Assembly (NCBI RefSeq): GCF_051401765.1
Contig: NW_027480547.1
Location: forward strand, 310,001-374,000
DNA from: Calliopsis andreniformis
Taxonomy: Eukaryota > Arthropoda > Insecta > Hymenoptera > Andrenidae
Direction of reading: 5' to 3'
Length of the DNA stretch: 64,000 bases
Below the pieces are notes generated by a model that saw only the letters and a program-made list of their open reading frames with translations, had not been told where the DNA came from and did not search any database. Below, in pieces: positions 40,075-53,659 of this stretch. Position numbers and translations under genes: made by a program. Each line of letters opens with the position of its first letter. The first letter of the stretch is position 1.

Positions 40075-43000
40075 CAACAATCAATTGTCAATCCTCAATC
40101 CTCAATAGAATATCCTCAATTCACAGTTTTCAATACTCAATCCCCATTCTTCAATCTTCAAATCTCAATCCACAAACATCAATTCTCATCACTCAACCCT
40201 CAACACTCAGTCCTCAACCTTCAATCCTCAATCCTCAATCCGCAATCTTGAATCCTCAATACTCAATCTTCAATCCTCAATCCTCAATTCTCAATCCTCA
40301 ACACTCAATCCTCAATCCTCAATCCTCAATTCCCTATCCTCAATCTTCAATCCTCTATCCTCAATCTTCAATCCTCAATACTCAATCTTCAACCCTCAAT
40401 CTTCAATCCTCAATCCTCAATCCTCATTCTTCAATCCTCAACACACAGTCGTCAATCTTCAATCCTCAATCCGCAATCCTCAATTCTCAATCCTCAAACC
40501 TCAATCCTCAGACCTCAAGCATCAATACTCAACCCTCAGCCCTCGTCCGCAATCCCCAACACTCAATCCTCAATCCTCAATTCCCAATCCACAATCTTCA
40601 ATCCTCAATCCTCAATCTTCAATCCTCAATCCTCAATCCTCAATCCCCAATCTTCAATCTTCAATCCTCAATAGTCAATCTTCAATCCTCAATCCTCAAT
40701 CCTCAATCCTCAATCCGCAATCCTCAATCCTCAATCTTCAATTCTCAATACTCAATCCTCAACCCTCAATCATCAATCCTCAATCCTCAATCCTCATTCT
40801 TCAATCCTCTACCCTCAATCCTCAATCCTCAATCCTCAATCTTCAATACTCAATACTCAATCTTCAATCCTCAATCCTCAATCCTCAGTCCTCAATCCTC
40901 AATCCTCAATCCTCAATCCTCAATCTTCAATCCTCAATACTCAATCTGCAATCCTCAATCCTCAATCTTCAATACTCAATCCTCAATACTCAATCTTCAA
41001 TCCTCAATCCTCAATTCTCAATACTCAATACTCAATCCTCAATCGTCAATCCTCAATTCCCAATCCTCAATCTTCAATCCTCAATCCACAATTTTCAATC
41101 CTCAATCCTCAATCCTCAATCCCCAATCTTCAATCTTCAATCTTCAATAGTCAATCTTCAATCCTCAATCCTCAATCCTCAATCCTCAATCCGCAATCCT
41201 CAATCCTCAATCTTCAATCCTCAATACTCAATCCTCAACCCTCAATCTTCAATCCTCAATCCTCAATCCTCACTCCTCAATCCTCAATCCCCAATCCTCA
41301 ATCTTCACTCCTCTATCCTCAATCCTCAATCCTCAATCCTCAATCCTCAATCTTCAATACTCAATACTCAATCTTCAATCCTCAATCCTCAATCCTCAGT
41401 CCTCAATCCTCAATCCTCAATCCTCAATCCTCAATCTTCAATCCTCAATACTCAATCTGCAATCCTCAATTCTCAATCTTCAATACTCAATCCTCAATGC
41501 TCAATCTTCAATCCTCAATCCTCAATTCTCAATCCTCAATACTCAATCCTCAATCGTCAATACTCAATTCCCAATCCTCAATCTTCAATCCTCAATCCTC
41601 AATTTTCAATCCTCAATCCTCAATCCTCAATCCCCAATCTTCAATCTTCAATCCTCAATAGTCAATCTTCAATCCTCAATCCTCAATCCTCAATCCTCAA
41701 TCCGCAATCCTTAATCCTCAATCTTCAATCCTCAATACTCAATCCTCAACCCTCAATCTTCAATCCTCAATCCTCAATCCTCATTTTTCAATCCTCAACA
41801 CCCAGTCCTCAATCTTCAATCCTCAATCCTCAATCCTCAATTCTCAATCCTCAATCCTCAACGCTCAGACCTCAAGCATCAATACTCAACCCTCAGTCCT
41901 CGTCCGCAATCCACAACCCTCAATCCTCAATCCTCAATCTTCGATCATCAATATTCAATCATCAATCCTCAATCTTCAATCCTCTATCCTCAATCCTCAA
42001 TCCTGAATGTTCAATCCTCAATACCCAATCCCCAATCCTCAATCCTCAATACTCAATCCTCAATCTTCAATCCTCAATACTCAATCTTCAATCCTCAATC
42101 CTCAATCCTCAATCCTCAATCCTCAATCCTCAATCCTCAATCGTCAATCTCCAATCCTGAATACTCAATCTTCAATCCTCAATCCTCAATCCTCACTCCT
42201 CAGTCCTCATTCTTCAATCTTCAATACGAAACGCACAATCTTCAATCCTCAATCGTCAAACCTCAATTCGCAATCCTCAATCCTCAGACCTCAAGCATTA
42301 ATACCCAACCATCAGTCCTCGTCCTCAATCTACAACCCTCAATCCTCAATACTCAATCATCAATCATCAATATTCAACCTTCAATCCTCAGTCTCCAATA
42401 CTCAATCCTCAATCCTCAATCCTCAATCCTCAAACCTCAATACCCAATCCTCAATCCTCTATCCTCAATCCTCAATCCTCAATCCTAAATCCTCAATCCT
42501 CAATCCTCAGTCCCCAAACCACAATCCTGAATCCTCAACCATGAATCCTCAATCTTCAGCCCTCAGTCCTCAACAATCAGTTGTCAATCCTCAATCCTCA
42601 ATAGAATATCACCAATTCACAGATTTCAATACTCAATACACAATCTGCAATCTTCAAATCTCTATCCACCAACATCAATTCTCATCAATCATTCCTCAAC
42701 ACTCAGTCCTTTATGTTCAATCCTCAATCCTCAATTCTCAATCTTCAATCCTCAATACTGAATCTTCAGTCCTCAATCCTCAATCCTCAATCCTCAATCC
42801 TCAATACTCAATCCTCAATCCTCAATCTTCAATCTTCAATACTCAGTCCCCAATCCTCAATCTTCAATCCCCAATCCTCAATCCTCAATCCTCGATCCTC
42901 GAACCTCAATCCTCAGTCCTCAATCCTCAATCCTCAATGTTCAATCCGCAATACCCAATCCTCAATCTTCAATCCTCTATCCTCAATCCTCAGTCCTCAA

Positions 43001-43437
43001 TCCCCAATCCTCAATCTTCAATCCTCAATCCCCAATCCTCAATCTTCAATCCTCAATCTTCAATCCTCAATCATCAATCCTCAATACTCAATCTTCAATC
43101 CTCAATCCTCAATCCTCAATCCTCAATCCTCAATCCTCAATCCTCAATCCTCAATCCTCAGTCGTCAATGCTCAATCCCAATCCTCAATCTTCAATCCTC
43201 TATCCTCATTCCTCAATCATCAATCCCAAATCCTCATTCTTCAATCCTCAATCTTCAATACTCAATCATCAATCCTCAATTATCAAACCTCAATACTCAA
43301 TCTTCAATCCTCAATCCTCAATCCTCAATCTTCAATCCTCAATCCTCAATCCTCAACCCGCAATCCTCAGTCCTGAAACCTCAATCCCGAATCCTCAATC
43401 CTGAATCCGCAAACTTCAGTCCTCAGTCCTCAGTCCT
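40075..43437 (+). repeat. Unit B-A'-M-A-A2-E1-K (3,363 bp)
   Basis: B is at 40075, A' near 40511, M 41271, A near 41867, A2 near 42294, E1 42571-42717 and K 43159. From M onward it matches the right half of the long dimeric unit at 20.0-22.2 kb at a constant offset of 21,214 bp (E1 21357 to 42571, next B 22224 to 43438). Confidence 0.85.
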
Positions 43438-45515
43438 CAACAATCAATTGTCAATCCTCAATCCTCAATAGAATATCCTCCATTCACAGTTTTCAATACT
43501 CAATCCCCATTCTTCAATCTTCAAATCTCAATCCACAAACATCAATTCTCATCACTCAACCCTCAACACTCAACACTCAGTCCTCAATCTTCAATCCTCA
43601 ATCCTCAATCCGCAATCTTCAATCCTCAATCCTCAATCCTCAATCCTCAATCCTCAATCCTCAATCCCCAATCCTCAATCTTCAATCCTCAAACCTCAAT
43701 CCTCAATCCCCAATCTTCAATCTTCAATCCTCAATAGTCAATCTTCAATCCTCAATCCTCAATCCTCAATCCTCAATCCGCAATCCTCAATCCTCAATCT
43801 TCAATCCTCAATACTCAATCCTCAACCCTCAATCTTCAATCCTCAATCCTCAATCCTCATTCTTCAATCCTCAACACCCAGTCCTCAATCTTCAATCCTC
43901 AATCCTCAATCCTCAATTCTCTATCCTCAATCCTCAACGCTCAGACCTCAAGCATCAATACTCAACCCTCAGTCCTCGTCCGCAATCCACAACCCTCAAT
44001 CCTCAATCCTCAATCTTCGATCATCAATATTCAATCATCAATCCTCAATCTTCAATCCTCTATCCTCAATCCTCAATCCTGAATGTTCAATCCTTAATAC
44101 CCAATCCTCAATCTTCAATCCTCAATACTCAATCCTCAATCCTCAATCCTCAATCCTCAGTCCTCAAACCTCAATCCTGAATCCTCAATCCTGAATCCTG
44201 AATCTTCAGCCCTCAGTCCTCAACAATCAATTGTCAGTCCTCAATCCTCAATAGAGTATACCCAATTCACTGTTTTCAACACTAAATCCCCAATCTTCAA
44301 TCTTCAAATCTCAATCCACTAACATCAATTCTCATCACTCAACGCTCAACACTCAGAACCCAATCCTCAATCTTCAATCTCCAATCCTCAATCCTCAATA
44401 CTCAATCCTCAATCTTCAATCCTCAATACTCAATCTTCAATCCTCAATCCTCAATCCTCAATCCTCAATCCTCAATCCTCAATCCTCAATCCTCAATCGT
44501 CAATCTCCAATCCTGAATACTCAATCTTCAATCCTCAATCCTCAACCCTCACTCCTCAGTCCTCATTCTTCAATCCTCAATACCAAACCCTCAATCTTCA
44601 ATCCTCAATCCTCAATCCTCAATTCGCAATCCTCAATCCTCAGACCTCAAGCATTAATACCCAACCATCAGTCCTCGTCCTCAATCTACAACCCTCAATC
44701 CTCAATACTCAATCTTCAATCATCAATATTCAACCTTCAATCCTCAGTCCCCAATACTCAATCCTCAATCCTCAATCCTCAATCCTCAAACCTCAATACC
44801 CAATCCTCAATCCTCAATCCTCAATCCTCAATCCTCAATCCTAAATCCTCAATCCTCAATCCTCAGTCCCCAAACCACAATCCTGAATCCTCAACCATGA
44901 ATCCTCAATCTTCAGCCCTCAGTCCTCAACAATCAGTTGTCAATCCTCAATCCTCAATAGACTATCACCAATTCACAGATTTCAATACTCAATACACAAT
45001 CTGCAATCTTCAAATCTCTATCCACCAACATCAATTCTCATCAATCATCCCTCAACACTCAGTCCTTTATGTTCAATATTCAAACCTCAATTCTCAATCT
45101 TCAATCCTCAATACTGAATCTTCAATCCTCAATCCTCAATCCTCAATCCTCAATCCTCAATCCTCAATCCTCAAATCCTCAATCCTCAATCTTCAATACT
45201 CAGTCACCAATCCTCAATCTTCAATCCTCAATCCTCAATCCTCAATCCTCGATCCTCGAACCTCAATCCTCAGTCCTCAATCCTCAATCCTCAATCCTCA
45301 GTCGTCAATGCTCAATCCCCAATCCTCAATCTTCAATCCTCTATCCTCAATCCTCAATCCTCAATCCCCAATCCTCAATCTTCAATCCTCAATCTTCAAT
45401 CCACAATCCTCAATCCTCAATCTTCAATCCTCAACCCTCAATCCTCAGTCCTGAAACCTCAATCCCGAATCCTCAATCCTGAATCCGCAAACTTCAGTCC
45501 TCAGTCCTCAGTCCT
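43438..45515 (+). repeat. Unit B-A-C-A2-E1-K (2,078 bp)
   Basis: B is at 43438 with the CCATTCA allele, A near 43946, C 44221, A2 near 44640, E1 44927 (GACTATC allele) and K 45298. An 8-mer lies near 45,172. The CCATTCA and GACTATC alleles tie it to the canonical unit at 25,957-28,172. Confidence 0.86.
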
Positions 45516-48136
45516 CAACAATCAATTGTCAATCCTCAATCCTCAATAGAATATCCTCAATTCACAGTTTTCAATACTCAATCCCCATTCTTCAATCTTC
45601 AAATCTCAATCCACAAACATCAATTCTCATCACTCAACCCTCAACACTCAGTCCTCAACCTTCAATCCTCAATCCTCAATCCGCAATCTAGAATCCTCAA
45701 TACTCAATCTTCAATCCTCAATCCTCAATTCTCAATCCTCAACACTCAATCCTCAATCCTCAATCCTAAATCCCCAATCCTCAATCTTCAATCCTCTATC
45801 CTCAATCTTCAATCCTCAATACTCAATCTTCAACCCTCAATCTTCAATCCTCAATCCTCAATCCTCATTCTTCAATCCTCAACACACAGTCCTCAATCTT
45901 CAATCCTCAATCCTCAATCCTCAATTCTCAATCCTCAAACCTCAATCCTCAGACCTCAAGCATCAATACTCAACCCTCAGCCCTCGTCCGCAATCCCCAA
46001 CACTCAATCCTCAATCCTCAATTCCCAATCCTCAATCTTCAATCCTCAATCCTCAATCTTCAATCCTCAATCCTCAATCCTCAATCCCCAATCTTCAATC
46101 TTCAATCCTCAATAGTCAATCTTCAATCCTCAATCCTCAATCCTCAATCCTCAATCCGCAATCCTCAATCCTCAATCTTCAATTCTCAATACTCAATCCT
46201 CAACCCTCAATCTTCAATCCTCAATCCTCAATCCTCATTCTTCAATCCTCAACACCCAGTCCTCAATTTTCAATCCTCAATCCTCAATCCTCAATTCTCA
46301 ATCCTCAATCCTCAACGCTCAGACCTCAAGCATCAATACTCAACCCTCAGTCCTCGTCCGCAATCCACAACCCTCAATCCTCAATCCTCAATCTTCGATC
46401 ATCAATATTCAATCATCAATCCTCAATTTTCAATCCTCTATCCTCAATCCTCAATCCTGAATGTTCATTCCTCAGTACCCAATCCTCAATCTTCAATCCT
46501 CAATACTCAATCCTCAATCCTCAATCCTCAATCCTCAGTCCTCAAACCTCAATCCTGAATCCTCAATCCTGAATCCTCAATCTTCAGCCCTCAGTCCTCA
46601 ACAATCAATTGTCAGTCCTCAATCCTCAATAGAATATACCCAATTCACAGTTTTCAACACTCAATCCCCAATCTTCAATCTTCAAATCTCAATCCACTAA
46701 CATCAATTGTCATCACTCAACGCTCAACACTCAGACCCCAATCCTCAATCTTCTATCCCCAATCCTCAATCCTCAATACTCAATCCTCAATCTTCAATCC
46801 TCAATACTCAATCTTCAATCCTCAATCCTCAATCCTCAATCCTCAATCCTCAATCCTCAATCCTCAATCCTCAATCGTCAATCTCCAATCCTGAATACTC
46901 AATCTTCAATCCTCAATCCTCAATCCTCACTCCTCAGTCCTCATTCTTCAATTCTCAATGCCAAACCCTCAATCTTCAATCCTCAATCCTCAATCCTCAA
47001 TTCGCAATCCTCAATCCTCAGACCTCAAGCATTAATACCCAACCCTCAGTCCTCGTCCTCAATCTACAACCCTCAATCCTCAATACTCAATCTTCAATCA
47101 TCAATATTCAACCTTCAATCCTCAGTCCCCAATACTCAATCCTCAATCCTCAATCCTCAATCCTCAAACCTCAATACCCAATCCTCAATCCTCAATCATC
47201 AATCCTCAATCCTCAATCCTAAATCCTCAATCCTCAGTCACCAAACCTCAATCCTGAATCCTCAACCCTGAATCCTCAATCTTCAGCCCTCACTCCTCAA
47301 CAATCAGTTGTCAATCCTCAATCCTCAATAGAATATCACCAATTCACAGACTTCAATACTCAATGCTCAATCTGCAATCTTCAAATCTCTATCCACCAAC
47401 ATCAATTCTCATCAATCATCCCTCAACACTCAGTCCTTTATGTTCAATCCTCAATCCTCAATTCTCAATCTTCAATCCTCAATACTGAATCTTCAATCCT
47501 CAATCCTCAATCCACAATCCTCTACCCTCAATCCTCAATCCTCAATCCTCAATCCTCAATCTTCAATACTCAGTCCCCAATCCTCAACCTTCAATCCTCA
47601 ATCCTCAATCCTCAATCCTCGATCCTCGAACCTCAATCCTCAGTCCTCAATCCTCAATCCTCAATGTTCCATCCGCAATACCCAATCCTCAATCTTCAAT
47701 CCTCTATCCTCAATCCTCAATCCTCAATCCCCAATCCTCAATCTTCAATCCTCAATCTTCAATCCTCAATCATCAATCCTCAATACTCAATCTTCAATCC
47801 TCAATCCTCAATCCTGAATCCTCAATCCTCAATCCTCAATCCTCAATCCTCAATCCTCAGTCGTCAATGCTCAATCCCAATCCTCAATCTTCAATCCTCT
47901 ATCCTCAATCCTCAATCCTCAATCCCCAATCCTCATTCTTCAATCCTCAATCTTCAATCCTCAATCATCAATCCTCAATTATCAAACCTCAATACTCAAT
48001 CTTCAATCCTCAATCCTCAGTCCTCAATCTTCAATCCTCAATCCTCAATCCTCAACCCGCAATCCTCAGTCCTGAAACGTCAATCCCGAATCCTCAATCC
48101 TGAATCCGCAAACTTCAGTTCTCAGTCCTCAGTCCT
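45516..48136 (+). repeat. Unit B-A'-A-C-A2-E2-K (2,621 bp)
   Basis: B is at 45516, A' near 45950, A near 46320, C 46599 (ATGTTCATTC upstream), A2 near 47028, E2 47298 and K 47859. It is duplicated at 51,046-53,659 with an offset of 5,530 bp, shortening by one heptad near 53,530. The translated stretches I compared are identical. Confidence 0.88.
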
Positions 48137-49716
48137 CAACAATCAATTGTCAATCCTCAATCCTCAATAGAATATCCTCAATTCACAGTTTTCAATACTC
48201 AATCCCCATTCTTCAATCTTCAAATCTCAATCCACAAACATCAATTCTCATCACTCAACCCTCAACCCTCAACACTCAGTCCTCAATCTTCAATCCTCAA
48301 TCCTCAATCCGCAATCTTCGATCCTCAATCCTCAATCCTCAATCCTCAATCCTCAATCCCCAATCCTCAATCTTCAATCCTCAATCCTCAATCCTCAATC
48401 CCCAATCTTCAATCTTCAATCCTCAATAGTCAATCTTCAATCCTCAATCCTCAATCCTCAATCCTCAATCCGCAATCCTCAATCCTCAATCTTCAATCCT
48501 CAATACTCAATCCTCAACCCTCAATCTTCAATCCTCAATCCTCAATCCTCATTCTTCAATCCTCAACACCCAGTCCTCAATCTTCAATCCTCAATCCTCA
48601 ATCCTCAATTCTCTATCCTCAATCGTCAACGCTCAGACCTCAAGCATCAATACTCAACCCTCAGTCCTCGTCCGCAATCCACAACCCTCAATCCTCAATC
48701 CTCAATCTTCGATCATCAATATTCAATTATCAATCCTCAATCTTCAATCCTCTATCCTCAATCCTCAATCCTGAATGTTCAATCCTCAATACCCAAACCA
48801 CAATCCTGAATCCTCAACCATGAATCCTCAATCTTCAGCCCTCAGTCCTCAACAATCAGTTGTCAATCCTCAATCCTCAATAGAATATCACCAATTCACA
48901 GATTTCAATACTCAATACACAATCTGCAATCTTCAAATCTCTATCCACCAACATCAATTCTCATCAATCATTCCTCAACACTCAGTCCTTTATGTTCAAT
49001 CCTCAATCCTCAATTCTCAATCTTCAATCCTCAATACTGAATCTTCAGTCCTCAATCCTCAATCCTCAATCCTCAATCCTCAATACTCAATCCTCAATCC
49101 TCAATCTTCAATCTTCAATACTCAGTCCCCAATCCTCAATCTTCAATCCCCAATCCTCAATCCTCAATCCTCGATCCTCGAACCTCAATCCTCAGTCCTC
49201 AATCCTCAATCCTCAATGTTCAATCCGCAATACCCAATCCTCAATCTTCAATCCTCTATCCTCAATCCTCAGTCCTCAATCCCCAATCCTCAATCTTCAA
49301 TCCTCAATCCCCAATCCTCAATCTTCAATCCTCAATCTTCAATCCTCAATCATCAATCCTCAATACTCAATCTTCAATCCTCAATCCTCAATCCTCAATC
49401 CTCAATCCTCAATCCTCAATCCTCAATCCTCAATCCTCAGTCGTCAATGCTCAATCCCAATCCTCAATCTTCAATCCTCTATCCTCATTCCTCAATCATC
49501 AATCCCAAATCCTCATTCTTCAATCCTCAATCTTCAATACTCAATCATCAATCCTCAATTATCAAACCTCAATACTCAATCTTCAATCCTCAATCCTCAA
49601 TCCTCAATCTTCAATCCTCAATCCTCAATCCTCAACCCGCAATCCTCAGTCCTGAAACCTCAATCCCGAATCCTCAATCCTGAATCCGCAAACTTCAGTC
49701 CTCAGTCCTCAGTCCT
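48137..49716 (+). repeat. Chimeric unit B-A-|-E1-K (1,580 bp)
   Basis: B is at 48137, A near 48635, E1 48850-48996 and K 49438. Near 48,787-48,798 the sequence passes directly from the run that normally leads into a C box (TGTTCAATCCTCAATACCC) to the E1 flank (AAACCACAATCC). This is the left breakpoint of a tandem duplication. Everything after it matches 42.51 kb onward at an offset of 6,279 bp. Confidence 0.88.
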
Positions 49717-51045
49717 CAACAATCAATTGTCAATCCTCAATCCTCAATAGAATATCCTCCATTCACAGTTTTCAATACTCAATCCCCATTCTTCAATCTT
49801 CAAATCTCAATCCACAAACATCAATTCTCATCACTCAACCCTCAACACTCAACACTCAGTCCTCAATCTTCAATCCTCAATCCTCAATCCGCAATCTTCA
49901 ATCCTCAATCCTCAATCCTCAATCCTCAATCCTCAATCCTCAATCCCCAATCCTCAATCTTCAATCCTCAAACCTCAATCCTCAATCCCCAATCTTCAAT
50001 CTTCAATCCTCAATAGTCAATCTTCAATCCTCAATCCTCAATCCTCAATCCTCAATCCGCAATCCTCAATCCTCAATCTTCAATCCTCAATACTCAATCC
50101 TCAACCCTCAATCTTCAATCCTCAATCCTCAATCCTCATTCTTCAATCCTCAACACCCAGTCCTCAATCTTCAATCCTCAATCCTCAATCCTCAATTCTC
50201 TATCCTCAATCCTCAACGCTCAGACCTCAAGCATCAATACTCAACCCTCAGTCCTCGTCCGCAATCCACAACCCTCAATCCTCAATCCTCAATCTTCGAT
50301 CATCAATATTCAATCATCAATCCTCAATCTTCAATCCTCTATCCTCAATCCTCAATCCTGAATGTTCAATCCTTAATACCCAATCCTCAATCTTCAATCC
50401 TCAATACTCAATCCTCAATCCTCAATCCTCAATCCTCAGTCCTCAAACCTCAATCCTGAATCCTCAATCCTGAATCCTGAATCTTCAGCCCTCAGTCCTC
50501 AACAATCAATTGTCAGTCCTCAATCCTCAATAGAGTATACCCAATTCACTGTTTTCAACACTAAATCCCCAATCTTCAATCTTCAAATCTCAATCCACTA
50601 ACATCAATTCTCATCACTCAACGCTCAACACTCAGAACCCAATCCTCAATCTTCAATCTCCAATCCTCAATCCTCAATACTCAATCCTCAATCTTCAATC
50701 CTCAATACTCAATCTTCAATCCTCAATCCTCAGTCCTCAATCCTCAATCCTCAATCCTCAATCCTCAATCGTCAATCCTCGATCCTCGAACCTCAATCCT
50801 CAGTCCTCAATCCTCAATCCTCAATCCTCAGTCGTCAATGCTCAATCCCCAATCCTCAATCTTCAATCCTCTATCCTCAATCCTCAATCCTCAATCCCCA
50901 ATCCTCAATCTTCAATCCTCAATCTTCAATCCACAATCCTCAATCCTCAATCTTCAATCCTCAACCCTCAATCCTCAGTCCTGAAACCTCAATCCCGAAT
51001 CCTCAATCCTGAATCCGCAAACTTCAGTCCTCAGTCCTCAGTCCT
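49717..51045 (+). repeat. Unit B-A-C-|-K (1,329 bp), internal deletion
   Basis: B is at 49717, A near 50220, C 50500 and K 50829. Near 50,771-50,781 the sequence jumps from the post-C run to the pre-K run (CGATCCTCGAACC). Compared with 43,438-45,515, A2 and E1 are gone. The offset to the first copy changes from 6,279 to 5,530 here, a 749 bp deletion (exactly 107 heptads). Confidence 0.88.
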
Positions 51046-53659
51046 CAACAATCAATTGTCAATCCTCAATCCTCAATAGAATATCCTCAATTCACAGTTT
51101 TCAATACTCAATCCCCATTCTTCAATCTTCAAATCTCAATCCACAAACATCAATTCTCATCACTCAACCCTCAACACTCAGTCCTCAACCTTCAATCCTC
51201 AATCCTCAATCCGCAATCTAGAATCCTCAATACTCAATCTTCAATCCTCAATCCTCAATTCTCAATCCTCAACACTCAATCCTCAATCCTCAATCCTAAA
51301 TCCCCAATCCTCAATCTTCAATCCTCTATCCTCAATCTTCAATCCTCAATACTCAATCTTCAACCCTCAATCTTCAATCCTCAATCCTCAATCCTCATTC
51401 TTCAATCCTCAACACACAGTCCTCAATCTTCAATCCTCAATCCTCAATCCTCAATTCTCAATCCTCAAACCTCAATCCTCAGACCTCAAGCATCAATACT
51501 CAACCCTCAGCCCTCGTCCGCAATCCCCAACACTCAATCCTCAATCCTCAATTCCCAATCCTCAATCTTCAATCCTCAATCCTCAATCTTCAATCCTCAA
51601 TCCTCAATCCTCAATCCCCAATCTTCAATCTTCAATCCTCAATAGTCAATCTTCAATCCTCAATCCTCAATCCTCAATCCTCAATCCGCAATCCTCAATC
51701 CTCAATCTTCAATTCTCAATACTCAATCCTCAACCCTCAATCTTCAATCCTCAATCCTCAATCCTCATTCTTCAATCCTCAACACCCAGTCCTCAATTTT
51801 CAATCCTCAATCCTCAATCCTCAATTCTCAATCCTCAATCCTCAACGCTCAGACCTCAAGCATCAATACTCAACCCTCAGTCCTCGTCCGCAATCCACAA
51901 CCCTCAATCCTCAATCCTCAATCTTCGATCATCAATATTCAATCATCAATCCTCAATTTTCAATCCTCTATCCTCAATCCTCAATCCTGAATGTTCATTC
52001 CTCAGTACCCAATCCTCAATCTTCAATCCTCAATACTCAATCCTCAATCCTCAATCCTCAATCCTCAGTCCTCAAACCTCAATCCTGAATCCTCAATCCT
52101 GAATCCTCAATCTTCAGCCCTCAGTCCTCAACAATCAATTGTCAGTCCTCAATCCTCAATAGAATATACCCAATTCACAGTTTTCAACACTCAATCCCCA
52201 ATCTTCAATCTTCAAATCTCAATCCACTAACATCAATTGTCATCACTCAACGCTCAACACTCAGACCCCAATCCTCAATCTTCTATCCCCAATCCTCAAT
52301 CCTCAATACTCAATCCTCAATCTTCAATCCTCAATACTCAATCTTCAATCCTCAATCCTCAATCCTCAATCCTCAATCCTCAATCCTCAATCCTCAATCC
52401 TCAATCGTCAATCTCCAATCCTGAATACTCAATCTTCAATCCTCAATCCTCAATCCTCACTCCTCAGTCCTCATTCTTCAATTCTCAATGCCAAACCCTC
52501 AATCTTCAATCCTCAATCCTCAATCCTCAATTCGCAATCCTCAATCCTCAGACCTCAAGCATTAATACCCAACCCTCAGTCCTCGTCCTCAATCTACAAC
52601 CCTCAATCCTCAATACTCAATCTTCAATCATCAATATTCAACCTTCAATCCTCAGTCCCCAATACTCAATCCTCAATCCTCAATCCTCAATCCTCAAACC
52701 TCAATACCCAATCCTCAATCCTCAATCATCAATCCTCAATCCTCAATCCTAAATCCTCAATCCTCAGTCACCAAACCTCAATCCTGAATCCTCAACCCTG
52801 AATCCTCAATCTTCAGCCCTCACTCCTCAACAATCAGTTGTCAATCCTCAATCCTCAATAGAATATCACCAATTCACAGACTTCAATACTCAATGCTCAA
52901 TCTGCAATCTTCAAATCTCTATCCACCAACATCAATTCTCATCAATCATCCCTCAACACTCAGTCCTTTATGTTCAATCCTCAATCCTCAATTCTCAATC
53001 TTCAATCCTCAATACTGAATCTTCAATCCTCAATCCTCAATCCACAATCCTCTACCCTCAATCCTCAATCCTCAATCCTCAATCCTCAATCTTCAATACT
53101 CAGTCCCCAATCCTCAACCTTCAATCCTCAATCCTCAATCCTCAATCCTCGATCCTCGAACCTCAATCCTCAGTCCTCAATCCTCAATCCTCAATGTTCC
53201 ATCCGCAATACCCAATCCTCAATCTTCAATCCTCTATCCTCAATCCTCAATCCTCAATCCCCAATCCTCAATCTTCAATCCTCAATCTTCAATCCTCAAT
53301 CATCAATCCTCAATACTCAATCTTCAATCCTCAATCCTCAATCCTGAATCCTCAATCCTCAATCCTCAATCCTCAATCCTCAATCCTCAGTCGTCAATGC
53401 TCAATCCCAATCCTCAATCTTCAATCCTCTATCCTCAATCCTCAATCCTCAATCCCCAATCCTCATTCTTCAATCCTCAATCTTCAATCCTCAATCATCA
53501 ATCCTCAATTATCAAACCTCAATACTCAATCCTCAATCCTCAGTCCTCAATCTTCAATCCTCAATCCTCAATCCTCAACCCGCAATCCTCAGTCCTGAAA
53601 CGTCAATCCCGAATCCTCAATCCTGAATCCGCAAACTTCAGTTCTCAGTCCTCAGTCCT
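51046..53659 (+). repeat. Unit B-A'-A-C-A2-E2-K (2,614 bp)
   Basis: This is the second copy of the 45,516-48,136 unit. It has the same box series: B 51046, A' near 51480, A near 51850, C 52129, A2 near 52558, E2 52828, K 53388. It is shorter by exactly one heptad. Private alleles such as CAATTGTCATC after the C box are shared with the first copy. Confidence 0.88.
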
